DNA of 64,000 bases, taken from positions 7,948,501-8,012,500 of the forward strand of contig NC_090981.1 in NCBI RefSeq assembly GCF_040807025.1, written 5' to 3'. This document shows, one piece after another, positions 38,450 to 48,539 of this stretch (the first letter of the stretch is position 1; each line of letters begins with the position of its first letter). Source of the DNA: Struthio camelus (Eukaryota; Chordata; Aves; Struthioniformes; Struthionidae). The notes below the pieces were generated by a model that had not been told where the DNA came from, ran no database searches, and worked only from the letters and a program-made list of their open reading frames with translations. The position numbers and the translations under genes are program-made.

Positions 38450-38700
38450 GCCCCCAGCCCTACTGGGGTCTGCCCTTAGAAGCATAACTTCTCCCCCACA
38501 TGCATCTCCCCCCAGGCCGAGGGTGCAGCGAGGGGTGCCGGCGCTGAGGCACCTTCCTGCCTCGCAGCTGCTGAGAGGAGGCGACGGGCCAGGAAGGGGT
38601 GGTGGAACAGGAAAGGGCCAGGCTGGAGGAGCAGGAGTTGCTGCAGGACTTCCCATGGTGCTGGTGGTGGTCATGGGAGTGAGCGGCTCAGGGAAGTAGG
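38450..38700 (+). promoter_or_regulatory. IDNK: IDNK promoter region, GC-rich
   Basis: The GC-rich segment surrounds IDNK exon 1, as expected of a housekeeping promoter. CpG density is lower than in the FRMD3 island. No TATA box was seen. The transcription start is not determined. Confidence 0.5.
38655..38695 (+). CDS. IDNK: IDNK exon 1 (start and Walker A core)
   Basis: The ATG at 38655 gives MVLVVVMGVSGSG followed by the first two bases of a lysine codon, and then a GTAGGT donor. The peptide aligns with the human N-terminus up to the P-loop MGVSGSGK; the bird protein is shorter before that point. If the donor were one codon later the frame would hit TAG at 38697, so the GTAGGT site is the only sensible choice. 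The P-loop serine or threonine after the lysine must come from the next exon, which was not identified. Confidence 0.75.
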
Positions 38701-40981
38701 TACTGGGGGGGAGGCCCAGGCGACCAGGGGCCAGCGGGAGCAGGGCAGCCCTTGTGCCATCTCTGGAGAAACTTTCCTAAGGTGGAGCCCTTGGGAGCCC
38801 CGCTGAAAACCTGACTGCGCTGTGGGGCTGCTGAGGCCAGAACTGCCCAGGGGAAGCCGCAGCAGGCCTCCGGGCAGGGCGCAGGGTGAGTCATGAGGCA
38901 AAGCCGTCCCTGCCCCAGCTCCCAGACGGCTGTTTCGACATCGCCAAGGGTTATTAGAGGCTTCTCTGACTTCTCCCATATTAATCTGGGTGCCTTCCCT
39001 GTGACTAATGAGTGCTCAGTGGGCACAGCCCAGGTATGTGCTGTTGCTGTGTCCTGAGCCCTGTCCCTGCTTCTGGATAATGCTCATTGGCTGCCATCCT
39101 GCAATGCACTCCCAGAGCCACCTTGCTCCTACTGTTATCCTGACGTTACTCAGCTGGATTAAAACACAGAGAGTTTAAATCATGTTTGCCCTTGCACCTG
39201 CCTTATCAGTGCCCTATTTTTTTTCCCCTGGAAATAACACACATGGCTTGGTTTTATCAGGATTGCTGCCTGATGGGTGGCCATGCTCATCCTCTGCCAT
39301 AGTGGCACAGTGATGTTCAATGGGATCACTGCAAGTAGGCCTCCATCCACCTGTTTTTTACACTGGCAATAATCTGTTGAATACAGAGTCACAAATCACA
39401 TGCTTATGTGTCACCCTTTCAGTAATGTCAAGCCAGAATGTTACTGAGTACTTCCAACTTAATGTCTGGTTTGCAAGTTTACAGCTGACTGTTTCTTCAA
39501 TCGCTTCAACTTTTCTTTCCTTCCCACAGACACTGATTAAGCCTTTAGGTTGGGTGCTGGGTTGTTTGGTTTTCTCTTTAGGTTAGGACACAATAAAATA
39601 TGCGTGTTGAGGAATGAGCAGGAAAAATAAGAGGTGTTTTTTTGCTTTTCACATAATAGTCTTGTAATCATGTCCACATTTGTTCCACATGTGTAAAGAT
39701 TTGTCTTCATAACAAGATGTACTGATGATTTTTATAAGTTTAAGTAATTTAGATATGCTGGGATTATTAGGAGGTATCACTGGTTATTTGGAAATATTGG
39801 GATTATTGATAGATCAAGACTTGCATTTTCTTCTTTGGCATCTCATTCTGGCTACTATTGGGAACAGGAAGAAGCAGGCCACAGGAATATTACCAGTTAC
39901 CAGGTTGTATCCCAAGAAGGCAAGAGAACAACTCATCTCTCAGAGAGAAAAGAGATTATAAAGTGATATCTAACAGACTTTTTGTGCTCTCTTATAGAAC
40001 CACAGTCGGGTCACATTTGGCAGCAAAGTTATGGTTGTGTTATATTCCAGATGTGGGGTGCTTATTACCACTTTTTTGATAAGATTTTTTTTCTCGCTGC
40101 TTCTGGCAGCCTATAGTTCACAAATAGCTAGTATTTATACATGGCGCAACAATTGCAATTTATCAGGTTAGCCTGTCTCCTCACTAAATTGGGCTTGGGT
40201 GGCTATCACCAATGCAGTATAGCCTAAATTGACTTAAAGAACAACCATTATGTATCAACTGTTAGAGAAGGGAATTGTAACTGACTTAGCTTCAGCTTAG
40301 CATAAGTCTGACTCTTGCTTAGCATAAGTGCCTAAAGTAGGTGAAGCCTGCAGGCCGCAGGACTGAACTGTAACCCGAAGAACATTGCTGACGATGCGAC
40401 TGCAAAATCAGCTAGAACCAGCCCTCGAGGAGACAGAACAGAGTGACCCGAATGAGCAGAGATAACTATGGCTGACCTTCGGTAAGATAAGGTACTGTGG
40501 AGCAGGAACATAGCAACGTCTAGCAACCGTCCCGGGATGTAGACGTGAACCAATCAGAGGGAAAGAGACCACCGACTCAGTAAAGAAGATTGGAAGAGAC
40601 CGTCACTGGCAGGCGGGGAAGTAAGACTGTAAAAAGTATAATTACTTAAGAATTCTTTTGTTTGGGGTCCCTCCCCGGAGGCACCCAGCTCGAGCTGTTG
40701 CTCTGTCGTACCGTCATTTAATTAAATAATTAATTTGGCTGTTATATGTGTGTGAGACTCTGCTCCTCGGAAACCTAGGGTCAAACTGTTTCCACAACAT
40801 CAATTGTTGCTATTTCTTATTAAGCTTACTTTGTAGTTATGGTAAACATCATTATATAAATGGTGATTCATACTGTGGTTCAAGAGGCCTATAATTCTTT
40901 AGGTGTCTTGATAAACTCTGGGACTCTTATTAGCTAATCTGGTTTGGGTGAATGATCCTTAATTTCTTTTTTTATTCTTAG
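38697..40981 (+). other. IDNK: IDNK intron region between exon 1 and the next recognised exon
   Basis: This should contain a small exon of about 31 bp encoding the end of Walker A, but no candidate with correct frame, splice sites and protein match was found. It does contain a solo LTR at 40260-40799. Good acceptor-like tracts at 39538 and 40111 lead into frames with stops. Confidence 0.5.
40260..40799 (+). repeat. solo LTR of the same family as the provirus
   Basis: The 540-bp element starts TGTTAGAGAAGG and ends CCACAACA. It shares with the provirus LTRs the segments GCCTGCAGGCCGCAGGACTGAA, GACCACCGACTCAGTAAAGAA and CCCTCCCCGGAGGCACCCAG. It lacks the tandem duplication in U3 and is clearly more diverged than the two provirus LTRs are from each other. 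No internal sequence remains, so the provirus was lost by LTR-LTR recombination. Flanks TCAAC and TCAAT could be a decayed target duplication. Confidence 0.9.
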
Positions 40982-41068
40982 TCGGGATGGAAATTCTACG
41001 ATGCAGATGATTATCATTCTCCAGAGAATAAAAAGAAGATGGTGGAAGGAATATCACTAAATGATGAG
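40982..41068 (+). CDS. IDNK: IDNK exon with substrate-binding segment (exon 3 by human numbering)
   Basis: The 29-codon exon reads [20 protein letters not shown] and continues to LNDE. It aligns with human [19 protein letters not shown]...LNDQ and holds the DADDYH motif typical of gluconokinases. The acceptor is a T-rich tract ending TTCTTAG and the donor is GAG followed by GTAACT. Both borders are in phase 0. Reading is intact. Confidence 0.93.
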
Positions 41069-43139
41069 GTAACTTGTATAAAACCTGAAAGAATAGCCAC
41101 CAACACATTTTTCTTCATAAGCTCTGACAAATCATGTTACAGTAGGTTGTGCTTTATGTAAGGTAGGCTGACTGTAAATGCAGGCTGAATTTGTAGGGCT
41201 GCAGCTGGGAAGAGAGGGAGGATTTATATATAACAAAGAATTATGCATAAAAACAGTAGAGTCTATTAAATTATACTTGGTAGTTCACAAGTAGTTAGAT
41301 GCTAGTTCAGGATTTATCAGAAATCTCTCTGAGTCAATATACAGAACTGCAGCTTTAGATTATATGTTTTACTTTGAATTAAATATACTAAGACAGATGA
41401 ACTTCTCTCTCTCATGGAAGTACATTTCACCACTTTCAATTGCTACAGTAATTACTCCATAATCTTCCATTTTATACATTCCTACTTAAAATGAACTTCC
41501 TTTCCTTTAGCCTGCTGTTCAACCCAAACAGATCACATCATTGATCAAGCTTACTTTTATAAATAATATTTAGGAAATTAAAGACTTAAGTAAATTAGAA
41601 AAATTACAAGGAGATACCTCTTGAACTTTTTCTGGGAAATCTCTAGAACCACAAGGCTGAACTAGAGTGCTCTTTGAAACGCTAGCTATGGAGTGAAAAA
41701 ATTATTCTAGATTCTTATTAAAAATGTTCATATTTCATTAATGGTTGGGAGTTCATATAAGCCAGTATCTCTTTTAAAGCAGCGTTGCACAATTGAATGA
41801 CTAAACCTTTCTTCATTGGCATATGATGCCAAACAGGAGGGCAGTATCTCTTCTGACATATTAGCAATGCAAAATTGTGAGGGCCTTCTTGAATGGCAGT
41901 GGGAAGTTGTTCTGTAATGACAGTAACAAAAAATTGTTGCATTTATTTGTTCACGTTGTCATTTGTTGCATTCATCCAGCAGTAACTGCATTGAAAGATG
42001 AAATGGGAGCAATGGTTTAATGCTCATAGGTATGAAAAAGATACTAAGAGCTTAAAGATTAAAATTAGATTATACTGAGAATCAGATCAATCACTTGCAT
42101 TGTATTTCCAAACTCTACTGAGCAAAGGTGTTGCAAAAATGTGGCTATGATTGCATTTATTTGTGATTGCTACTGACATAAAAATGATATAATTAATTTA
42201 TTGCAGATAAGTACATTTGGATCTGCCTTGACACCTTGGAGTAGTTCCTGAAAGCCTCAACTTTGATCTAAAGCATTACATGAGTATCCCAAGGTGCAAA
42301 GAAAAAGAAATAACAATTCAACCTGTGTAAGCATCTATCTTAGAATAGACTTAACATTTGAATTGTCTAATAGACGCAAGAGATAAAACTGTTCTTCAAA
42401 GAACATGCTATGCATAAATACATATTACTTCCATCAGATACTTCTAGGTTTTTGTAATATAAAGAGAACAGCTAACAGAGGCAGCGAACAGACACAACAC
42501 TTTGCGCAGCAGTTTGCGCACAAGGGCACCGGAAGTCACCTTCATTTCTGATCCTAGTAGTGTACGCTTCCTCAGATATGGTCATGACATGCCACAGAGC
42601 ACGTTCCCCAATAGCTGTTGGAGTTGCTGCATCAGCTGTGTCTGAAGCTTCAACCCAGACAGACCCTCTGACAGCAGATGCAGCTCTACAGGTGTCAGGC
42701 TGCAGGGAGTGCCTGGGGCCTCTCCTGGGCTGACAGTCAGCTCCCCTGCAGGTGGTGTGCTGTGGTTGATGAGTTGTGTCATCAGGTAAAGGAGTTATGG
42801 GAGGAAGTCAGTAGGCTGCGTAGCATCTGAGAAGATGAGCAGGAGATAGACAGGGTATTCTTGGAGACTGTGCAGCTCCAGGAGTCCCCGCCCCCCACTG
42901 CAGTGGAGTTGCTGGAGGGCTCTGTGCTGTGTGTAATGGTACATCATAACGCTGTCGAAGAGGGCTGGAAACTGGTGACCTCTTGTAGAAGGAGAAAGGC
43001 TCTTGCGCCTCCTTAAGACTTGCAATTGAGGAACAAGTTTAGTGCCCTCCAGGCTGAGGAGGAGCTGGGCATGGCTCCAAGGGAGGCAACTGGCCTGCCA
43101 GACCCTGTGCTGTGCAGGAACACCTGGAAGCAGCAGTGA

Positions 43140-43677
43140 GTGATTGTTGTGGGTGACTCCCTGCTGCAGGGGACAGAGGCACCTCTCTGCTGCCCTGACC
43201 TCTTGTCTTAGAGAGGATTGCTGCCTGCCAGGGGCTTGAATACGAGATGTCATGGAAAGACTGCTAAGGCTTGTCCATGCATTGGACTATTGCCCTCTGC
43301 TGCTCTTCCATGTGGGTGCTAACGACACCAAGGGCAAATTGGAAACCATCAAACAGGACTTCAGAGCTCTGGGAATGGTGGTCAAGGGTCTGGGAGCCCA
43401 GGTCATTTTCTCAGTCTTGCCAGTGAGGGGGAAGGACGGGAGGAGGAGTAGATGGATTTTCCAAGTTAACAACTGGCTGCGCCACTGGTGTTCGCAACTG
43501 GATTTTGGTTTCTATGACCGTGGGACCCTATCTGAAGATCGACAGCTGATGGAGAGAGATGGGATCCACCTCACTAAGCAGGGCACGTGTGTCTTTGCCA
43601 ACAGGCTGGCCAGCCTGGTAAGGAGGGCTTTAAACTGGGAGAGATGGGGGAAGGGGAGTGGCATAGAGACAGGGTAG
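43140..43677 (+). pseudogene. CR1 ORF1 remnant with SGNH-hydrolase (esterase) motifs
   Basis: Block I with the nucleophile serine reads VVGDSLLQG at 43146-43169. After a frame change and a stop near 43207, an open frame from 43252 to 43677 (141 codons) carries the block III-type motif HVGANDTKG near 43310 and ends with RDGIHLTKQG near 43556, which supplies the catalytic Asp and His of the family. Esterase domains in ORF1 are known in CR1/L2 clade LINEs. All catalytic residues are visible, but the frame break makes this copy inactive. Confidence 0.75.
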
Positions 43678-43799
43678 TCAGTAAAACACCACTCGAGTCA
43701 GGATGCCTCCAGCAGGTGCACGCAGCTGGTGAAGTGTGCATGGGACATGGCTATGGAGGATCCTCTTGCACCTCTCCTGAGAAGTCTGCATGCGCGATT

Positions 43800-44888
43800 G
43801 GCTCTCTGAAGTGCCTGTACACCAATGCACGCAGCATGGGGAATAAGCAGGAAGAACTAGAGATCTGTGTGCGGTCGCAGGGCCATGATCTCGTTGCAGT
43901 TACAGAGACATGGTGGGATAGCTCACCTGACTGGAATGCTGTCAGGGATGGCTATGTGCTTTTTAGGAAAGACAGGCCAGGAAGGCAAGGTGGTGGAGTT
44001 GCCCTTTATGTGAGGGAGCAACTGGAATGTATGGAGGTCTGCCTAGGGGTGGATGAGGAGCAAGTTGAGAGCCTATGGGTAAGGATTAAAGGGCAGGCTA
44101 ACATGGGTGACATGGTTGTGGGGGTTTACTGCAGGCCACCTGATCAGGAAGAGGAAGTAGATGAGGCCTTCTACAGACAGCTGGAAGTAGCCTCATGATC
44201 ACAGGCCCTGGTTCTCATGGGGGACTTGAACCACCCTGACATCTGCTGGGAAGAGAGCACAGCTAGGCACAAACAGTCCAGGAGGTTCCTGCAGAGCCTT
44301 GAGGATAACTTCTTGACCCAGGTGGTGGAGATGCCAACAAGGAGAGGTGTGCTGCTGGACCTTGTGCTAACAAACAAATAAGGTCTAGTTGGAGATGTGA
44401 AGGTTGGGGGCAGCCTTGGCTGCAGTGACCATGAGATTGTAGAGTTCAGGATCCTGGGAGGAGGCAGCAGGGCAATAAGTAGGATCGCAACCCTGGACTT
44501 CAGGAGAGCAGACTTTGGCCTCTTCAGGGACCTACTTGGAGGAATCTCATGGGGTAGGGCCCTAGAAGGAAGAGGGGTCCAGGAGAGCTGGTTAATATTC
44601 AAGCATCACTTCCTCCAGGCTCAAGAGCAGTGCATCCCTCTGAGTAAGAAGTCCAGCAAAGTGGGCAGGAGACCTGCATGGATGAGCAAGGAACTCCTGG
44701 CAAAACTCCAACAGAAGAAGGAAGTCTACAGAATGTGGAAAAGGGGACAGGCCCCTTGGGAGGAATACAGGGACGTTGTCAGAGTCTGCAGGGATGCGAC
44801 AAGGAAGGCTAAGGCCCAGTTGGAATTAAATCTGGCAAGGGATGTCAAGGACAACAAGAGGGGCTTCTTCTATTCCATTAAAAACCTC
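43800..44888 (+). pseudogene. CR1 ORF2 endonuclease remnant
   Basis: The first frame (to 44198) has YTNARSMGNKQEEL, then VTETWWD with the catalytic Glu, and VGVYCRPP. After a stop the next frame shows LMGDLNHPDICW and, after a second stop at 44380, CSDHEIVEF with the catalytic Asp-His pair. These are the motifs of apurinic-type endonucleases in CR1 LINEs. The sequence continues into the RT-proximal linker ([15 protein letters not shown]) and breaks off at KRGFF near 44880. It is inactive. Confidence 0.85.
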
Positions 44889-45070
44889 TTATTGATAAAA
44901 AGCCTAGCACATCTTTTTAGCCTTAATGCAGTGGCAGCAGAGATACAAAACTGAACTTTCTCTGCATTATAATGCTACTCTTCATCTCTAGTCAGATGCT
45001 CTTAATGTTAGAAGTGATTGTTTTAAATCAATTTCATAAACAATTTTGAGCTAACTTGTTTTGTTTTTAG

Positions 45071-45114
45071 GACAGGATTCCATGGTTTTGTGCACTGCAT
45101 GATATATTAAGGAG
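45071..45114 (+). CDS. IDNK: IDNK exon 4
   Basis: The exon encodes DRIPWFCALHDILR and two bases of the next codon. It aligns with human DRIPWLCNLHDILLR. The acceptor is TTGTTTTTAG and the donor GGAG followed by GTAAGA. It follows the previous exon in phase 0. Reading is intact. Confidence 0.92.
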
Positions 45115-47525
45115 GTAAGAGAACCTCTATCTTTAATGAGTTCTAGCTAAAGACAAAACCAAGTATTTTCCCCATTGCATTCCAAAGCAGAAATGTATGT
45201 AGTAGTATAAAAATATTCTGCAGCTAGTAAAGCCATTCTGTTTTCACTAATCTGAGGTATCATCATAATTGCCAAGGGTGAGCTAACCCCTGAATAATAA
45301 TGTTGGGAAAGCTGTTGGCAATGATAGTTTTGTTCTACTGTCTGTATTAGGAACTTAATATTTCAAAGATCCAGTTCAATAATAAATATGATATTAGCTA
45401 CTTCCAGAGGGCAGAACCACAGAATACACTGGTAATGAATTTAGTATAACATATTTCTAAAATCTTACTAGTTTCAGTAAAATACAATCCAAAATGATTA
45501 GGCATTTGGGAAGCATAAAATTGAATCTCCCTTTAGAAATGTTTATTTATAGCTAGCTGACCAACTCATCATTCAACCTTGAAATTTATTAATTAATATG
45601 TACTTCCTAAATAGTCCTACATCAAGTGTTCAGAAACAAGCAAAGATAATTCAAAGGAAGTTTTATGAAACTTGAAAGTGAGAAGAGTAAAACGTAGCTT
45701 TAGGCTCAGATTCTTTATTTTTCATCCTGCTTTAATTTGGTATATTATACTTAACACCTAACAAGCCTCCTTTGTTAAGAGGAATAAGAAGCAAGTTCCA
45801 AAGAGTTCGAGCATGCTCAAAATACTGAATTTGTGTTCTGCATCCTTTGCCACATCTTTTTCTGTTATATACAATATCAGGTCTCCTCTTGATGTTTCAA
45901 GTGGGTAGGAGACAGAAGAACAGATTTTGCGAATTTCATGTGTGCCTTCAAAAAATGGCAGGAGGCTGCTGAACTGGTGGGCCTCAACCCTTGGGGGAAT
46001 TTGATTCCTATTCAGAAGCATCTAGGATCTGAAACTCAGATAGAGAAGGGGGAAGGTTCAGACTGGCAAAATACCTACCAAATGCCATGGAACTGGACAC
46101 CTGACACAACTAGTTAGAGCTATGACTCATCCCATTATTGCTCTCTAGTCACAACTGCATTTCTGTGATGCTTCATTTCACCTGTTTGTACCTTTATTGC
46201 AAACAGAAAGAGGAGGAGGGTCACAGCCAACAACTGCCCTTTCCTTTTAGCCTGTTCCAGGTACACTGTGTCACTTCTTGGATCCTGGGCTCTATTTAGG
46301 GATAGATGGAAGGGGAAGGAAACCCATCCATCCTACAGTGTCAGCCACTTGCCTAGTGCCTTGCTTACAAAAGTAATCTCAAAGGTTATTCTGCCAAAAC
46401 CTCTTATCTAGCCCAGCTTCCCCTGTATCTCCTGTTCCTCAAAGTTCTCCTTGTCTGGCTTCACACAGACTGTTACTTGCACATGCGCATCAGGTGATTG
46501 TACCTTGTTGGAGTGTGGGTTAATTTACTGAGAAATTTATCTGGATTGTTATGTTGGAACATGATCCATTGCTTTCTGTGACATGCCTGCCCAAGGCAGC
46601 TCCAGAAACTTTTTGCAATATCAAGTATACTTTAACAGGGCCTAATGCCAAGGTATAATTACTTGTACTTGTAAGTAGCTGAGGCTGGCGTGGGCTCACC
46701 TAGATGATAACACTAGGTATTACAAGTTCTCATTTATTTCTTTGCGCAATATGTGGCATGATTGTTAAATATTTTTATACATAATTTTAAGTTGATTACA
46801 GAATGTATTTGCTTATGCAGACATTTCAGTCACTCTGATTTGTAAAGACAAAACTAATTCTAGATTTGCTTTTTTGGTGCAACAGACACCCCCACAACTT
46901 AATGCTTTTATGTCTTTATTTTAAGAAATCTTGTCAGTAAAAAAAATATACGCACAGGGTATTAATTAAACTTTATCCATTCCCTTGTATAACTTGAAGT
47001 GAGCATATCTGCAGTGCTCCCAGTAATTATGGTTACAGCAAACAATTAAAACTGAAACAATGAAAACATGTTGAAAATATACCTGAATATATATTCAAGA
47101 ACAGAGCTCTGTATTGTTCAGCAGCCACTTACTCTCTAGACAGATGTGTATCATCATTTTTTTAGATGATGGATGGGAGTTTCTAAGGATATTCAGTAGC
47201 TGCTGTTCTCAGCAATTAAGGAAGTGCTCATGACACTTCCTTATACTATATTAGAATCTAATTAAAGTGAAAGAATGGTGGCTAATATAGAAATGCCCTA
47301 AGATAGAGATTTTAGCAGGAGACTGGCTAGCTTGATCTCACTTTCAAACCACATCCTTACCCACATTATCAAATTGATTTCAAAATCCTGTCAAAATAAC
47401 AAAAAATGCCAGTACATCCAATGCTGTTCTCTGCAAGGAACCAGGGGTTATCTGCTATGGAGACAGTGCGGAATAGCTGCTGTTTTAATATACGACGTGT
47501 GGATGCATTTTTTTCTTCTTGATAG
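45115..47525 (+). other. IDNK: IDNK intron 4
   Basis: A 2.4-kb AT-rich intron with no recognised mobile element or RNA gene. It ends in a TTTTTTTCTTCTTGATAG acceptor. Confidence 0.8.
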
Positions 47526-47867
47526 AGAAGAATCATCTAGACAAGATGTGGTTCTGGCCTGTTCTGCACTGAAGAAAATGTATAGATGTATATTTGTGGA
47601 GCATCTGCACTTGAAAGCAACCAGCCAGAGAAACCAGGAGAAAATACAGCACTGAAGATCCTCTTTGTTCATTTGGATGGGCCTATAGACCTCATTGCTT
47701 GTCGCCTGGAGAAGAAGAGAGGACATTTTATGCCACCTGAATTATTCAAGTCTCAATTTGATACTCTGGAGCCTCCTAGAGCACCAGAAAACTTTATTAC
47801 TGTCAGTGTAGAAAAATCTCTTCCCAAAATAGTGCTGGAAATTGAGAAAGCAATTTTTTCAGGGTGA
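47526..47867 (+). CDS. IDNK: IDNK last exon, with frame disruption
   Basis: In the frame set by the previous exon it reads REESSRQDVVLACSALKKMYR, matching human GQRVVLACSALKKTYR, then drifts and stops at 47653-47655. From about 47598 the neighbouring frame takes over with GASALES, later LFVHLDG, GHFMPPELFKSQFDTLEPP and APENFITVSVEKSLPK, all clear matches to the human C-terminus, ending at TGA 47865-47867. The switch lies between about 47587 and 47598 and equals one missing base or two extra bases. Human has this region in one exon. The result would be a truncated kinase without its GHFMPPELL segment, unless the change is a sequencing error. Confidence 0.85.
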
Positions 47868-48538
47868 GGCTTTTTCAGAGTTGTTTCTAAATTATATATA
47901 CAGACTCTCTCAAGCATGTTAGAGTTGTGAAACAACATTTTAATTATTTTCTTAAGTTAACCAGAACAAGTTACTTTTCCCAATACTTAAATGGATTGCA
48001 GTATGACAAGCTGGTTTATTACTGTCAACATTTTTATCATGGTTCTGTAAAGGGTGTATAACATGGAACTTTCAAAATCCATCAATGTTGTTTAAGACCT
48101 TCTCTAGATGAAGTTAAAAATCCCATTAGTATGGGTGAAAGTGGAACTATCTAAGCATAGCCTGCTTTTGAAAATCCCATCAAGAGTCACACAGTAATTG
48201 AAATTCTCATTTTTAATTCTTACTTTGTCAAACATGGAGGGGGAAGGCACATCTGCCATTGAGTGATGAAATAATTAACAGCTTTGTAAAAAGCTGTATA
48301 TTTATTTTTCTACAAGTATAAAAGGCAGGAACTTGAATTATGAAGTTCTGTCAGATCGTGAACAAGTTGTAGCTTCCATGTTTGTGTCCTTGGCAACCTC
48401 ACCTGGGTGTTGAGACTTCATGAGCTTGTGTTATATGAACAGCAGCCAGAAAAAGTGTGTGTGGGGGGGAAAGGTGGTGGTGGTGGTGAGGTGAGGTGAT
48501 ATACAAAATACAAGTCTATGGAAAGCTTTGGAAATAAA
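47868..48538 (+). other. IDNK: IDNK 3' UTR (end tentative)
   Basis: The first well-formed polyadenylation signal after the stop codon is AATAAA at 48533-48538. A GT-rich simple repeat lies just before it. The end is a guess based on that signal. Confidence 0.4.
48455..48499. repeat. GT/GGT-rich simple repeat
   Basis: GTGTGTG, a G-run, then about six GGT units and GAGGT units. It may vary in length and lies in the presumed IDNK 3' UTR. Confidence 0.85.
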
Positions 48539-48539
48539 A

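Larger units (their letters stand above)
42470..44888 (+). mobile_element. CR1 LINE, 5' half retained and 3' half missing (plus strand)
   Basis: From left to right the element has a 5' region with a coiled-coil-like piece (near 42757-42825), an SGNH-esterase domain of ORF1 (about 43140-43670) and ORF2 with an AP-type endonuclease (about 43800-44460) followed by the linker before the RT. CR1 similarity stops at about 44888, before the RT palm, and no 3' UTR or octamer tail is present. Target-primed insertion normally loses the 5' end, so loss of the 3' end points to a later deletion. Stops and frame changes break both ORFs. It lies in an IDNK intron, in the sense direction. Confidence 0.85.
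41069..45070 (+). other. IDNK: IDNK intron 3
   Basis: The 4-kb intron contains the 3'-truncated CR1 at 42470-44888. The stretch 41069-42469 has no recognised feature except a minus-strand open frame of 74 codons at 41718-41942 with no known domain. Confidence 0.8.
38655..47867 (+). other. IDNK: IDNK locus (gluconokinase), possibly disrupted
   Basis: IDNK phosphorylates gluconate to 6-phosphogluconate, feeding the pentose phosphate pathway; the family is made of small P-loop kinases of about 187 residues in human. Four exons are recognisable: 38655-38695, 40982-41068, 45071-45114 and 47526-47867, all with GT-AG borders. The part equivalent to human STVGALLASEL, which finishes the Walker A region, was not found between the first two. 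The last exon carries a net one-base frame change. The first intron region holds a solo LTR and the intron at 41069-45070 holds a CR1. Gene order FRMD3-IDNK-UBQLN1 supports orthology. The locus may be functional with a sequence error, or a pseudogene in progress. Confidence 0.85.

Noticed and set aside
38812-38850. Candidate missing IDNK exon reading AVGLLRPEL in one frame.
   Set aside because: No AG acceptor next to it, no GT donor after it, and a stop just upstream in frame.
38985-39032. Candidate missing IDNK exon ending CAG before GTATGT, with SVGTAQ resembling part of STVGALLA.
   Set aside because: The acceptor that would give the right start breaks the Walker A lysine, and several residues would be missing. 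The match is too weak.
39538-39558. Excellent acceptor tract ending CCCACAG before ACACTGATTAAG, considered as IDNK exon 2.
   Set aside because: In the phase required by exon 1 it runs into TGA at once; in the other phase the exon 1 donor would not be GT.
40253-40804. Target-site duplication of the solo LTR.
   Set aside because: Flanks TCAAC and TCAAT agree in four of five bases, but the length does not match the 4-bp CTAC duplication of the provirus, so it is not claimed.
48455-48499. GT/GGT repeat considered as a G-quadruplex regulator.
   Set aside because: G-tracts are mostly pairs within GGT units; only one long G-run is present, so a stable quadruplex is not supported.
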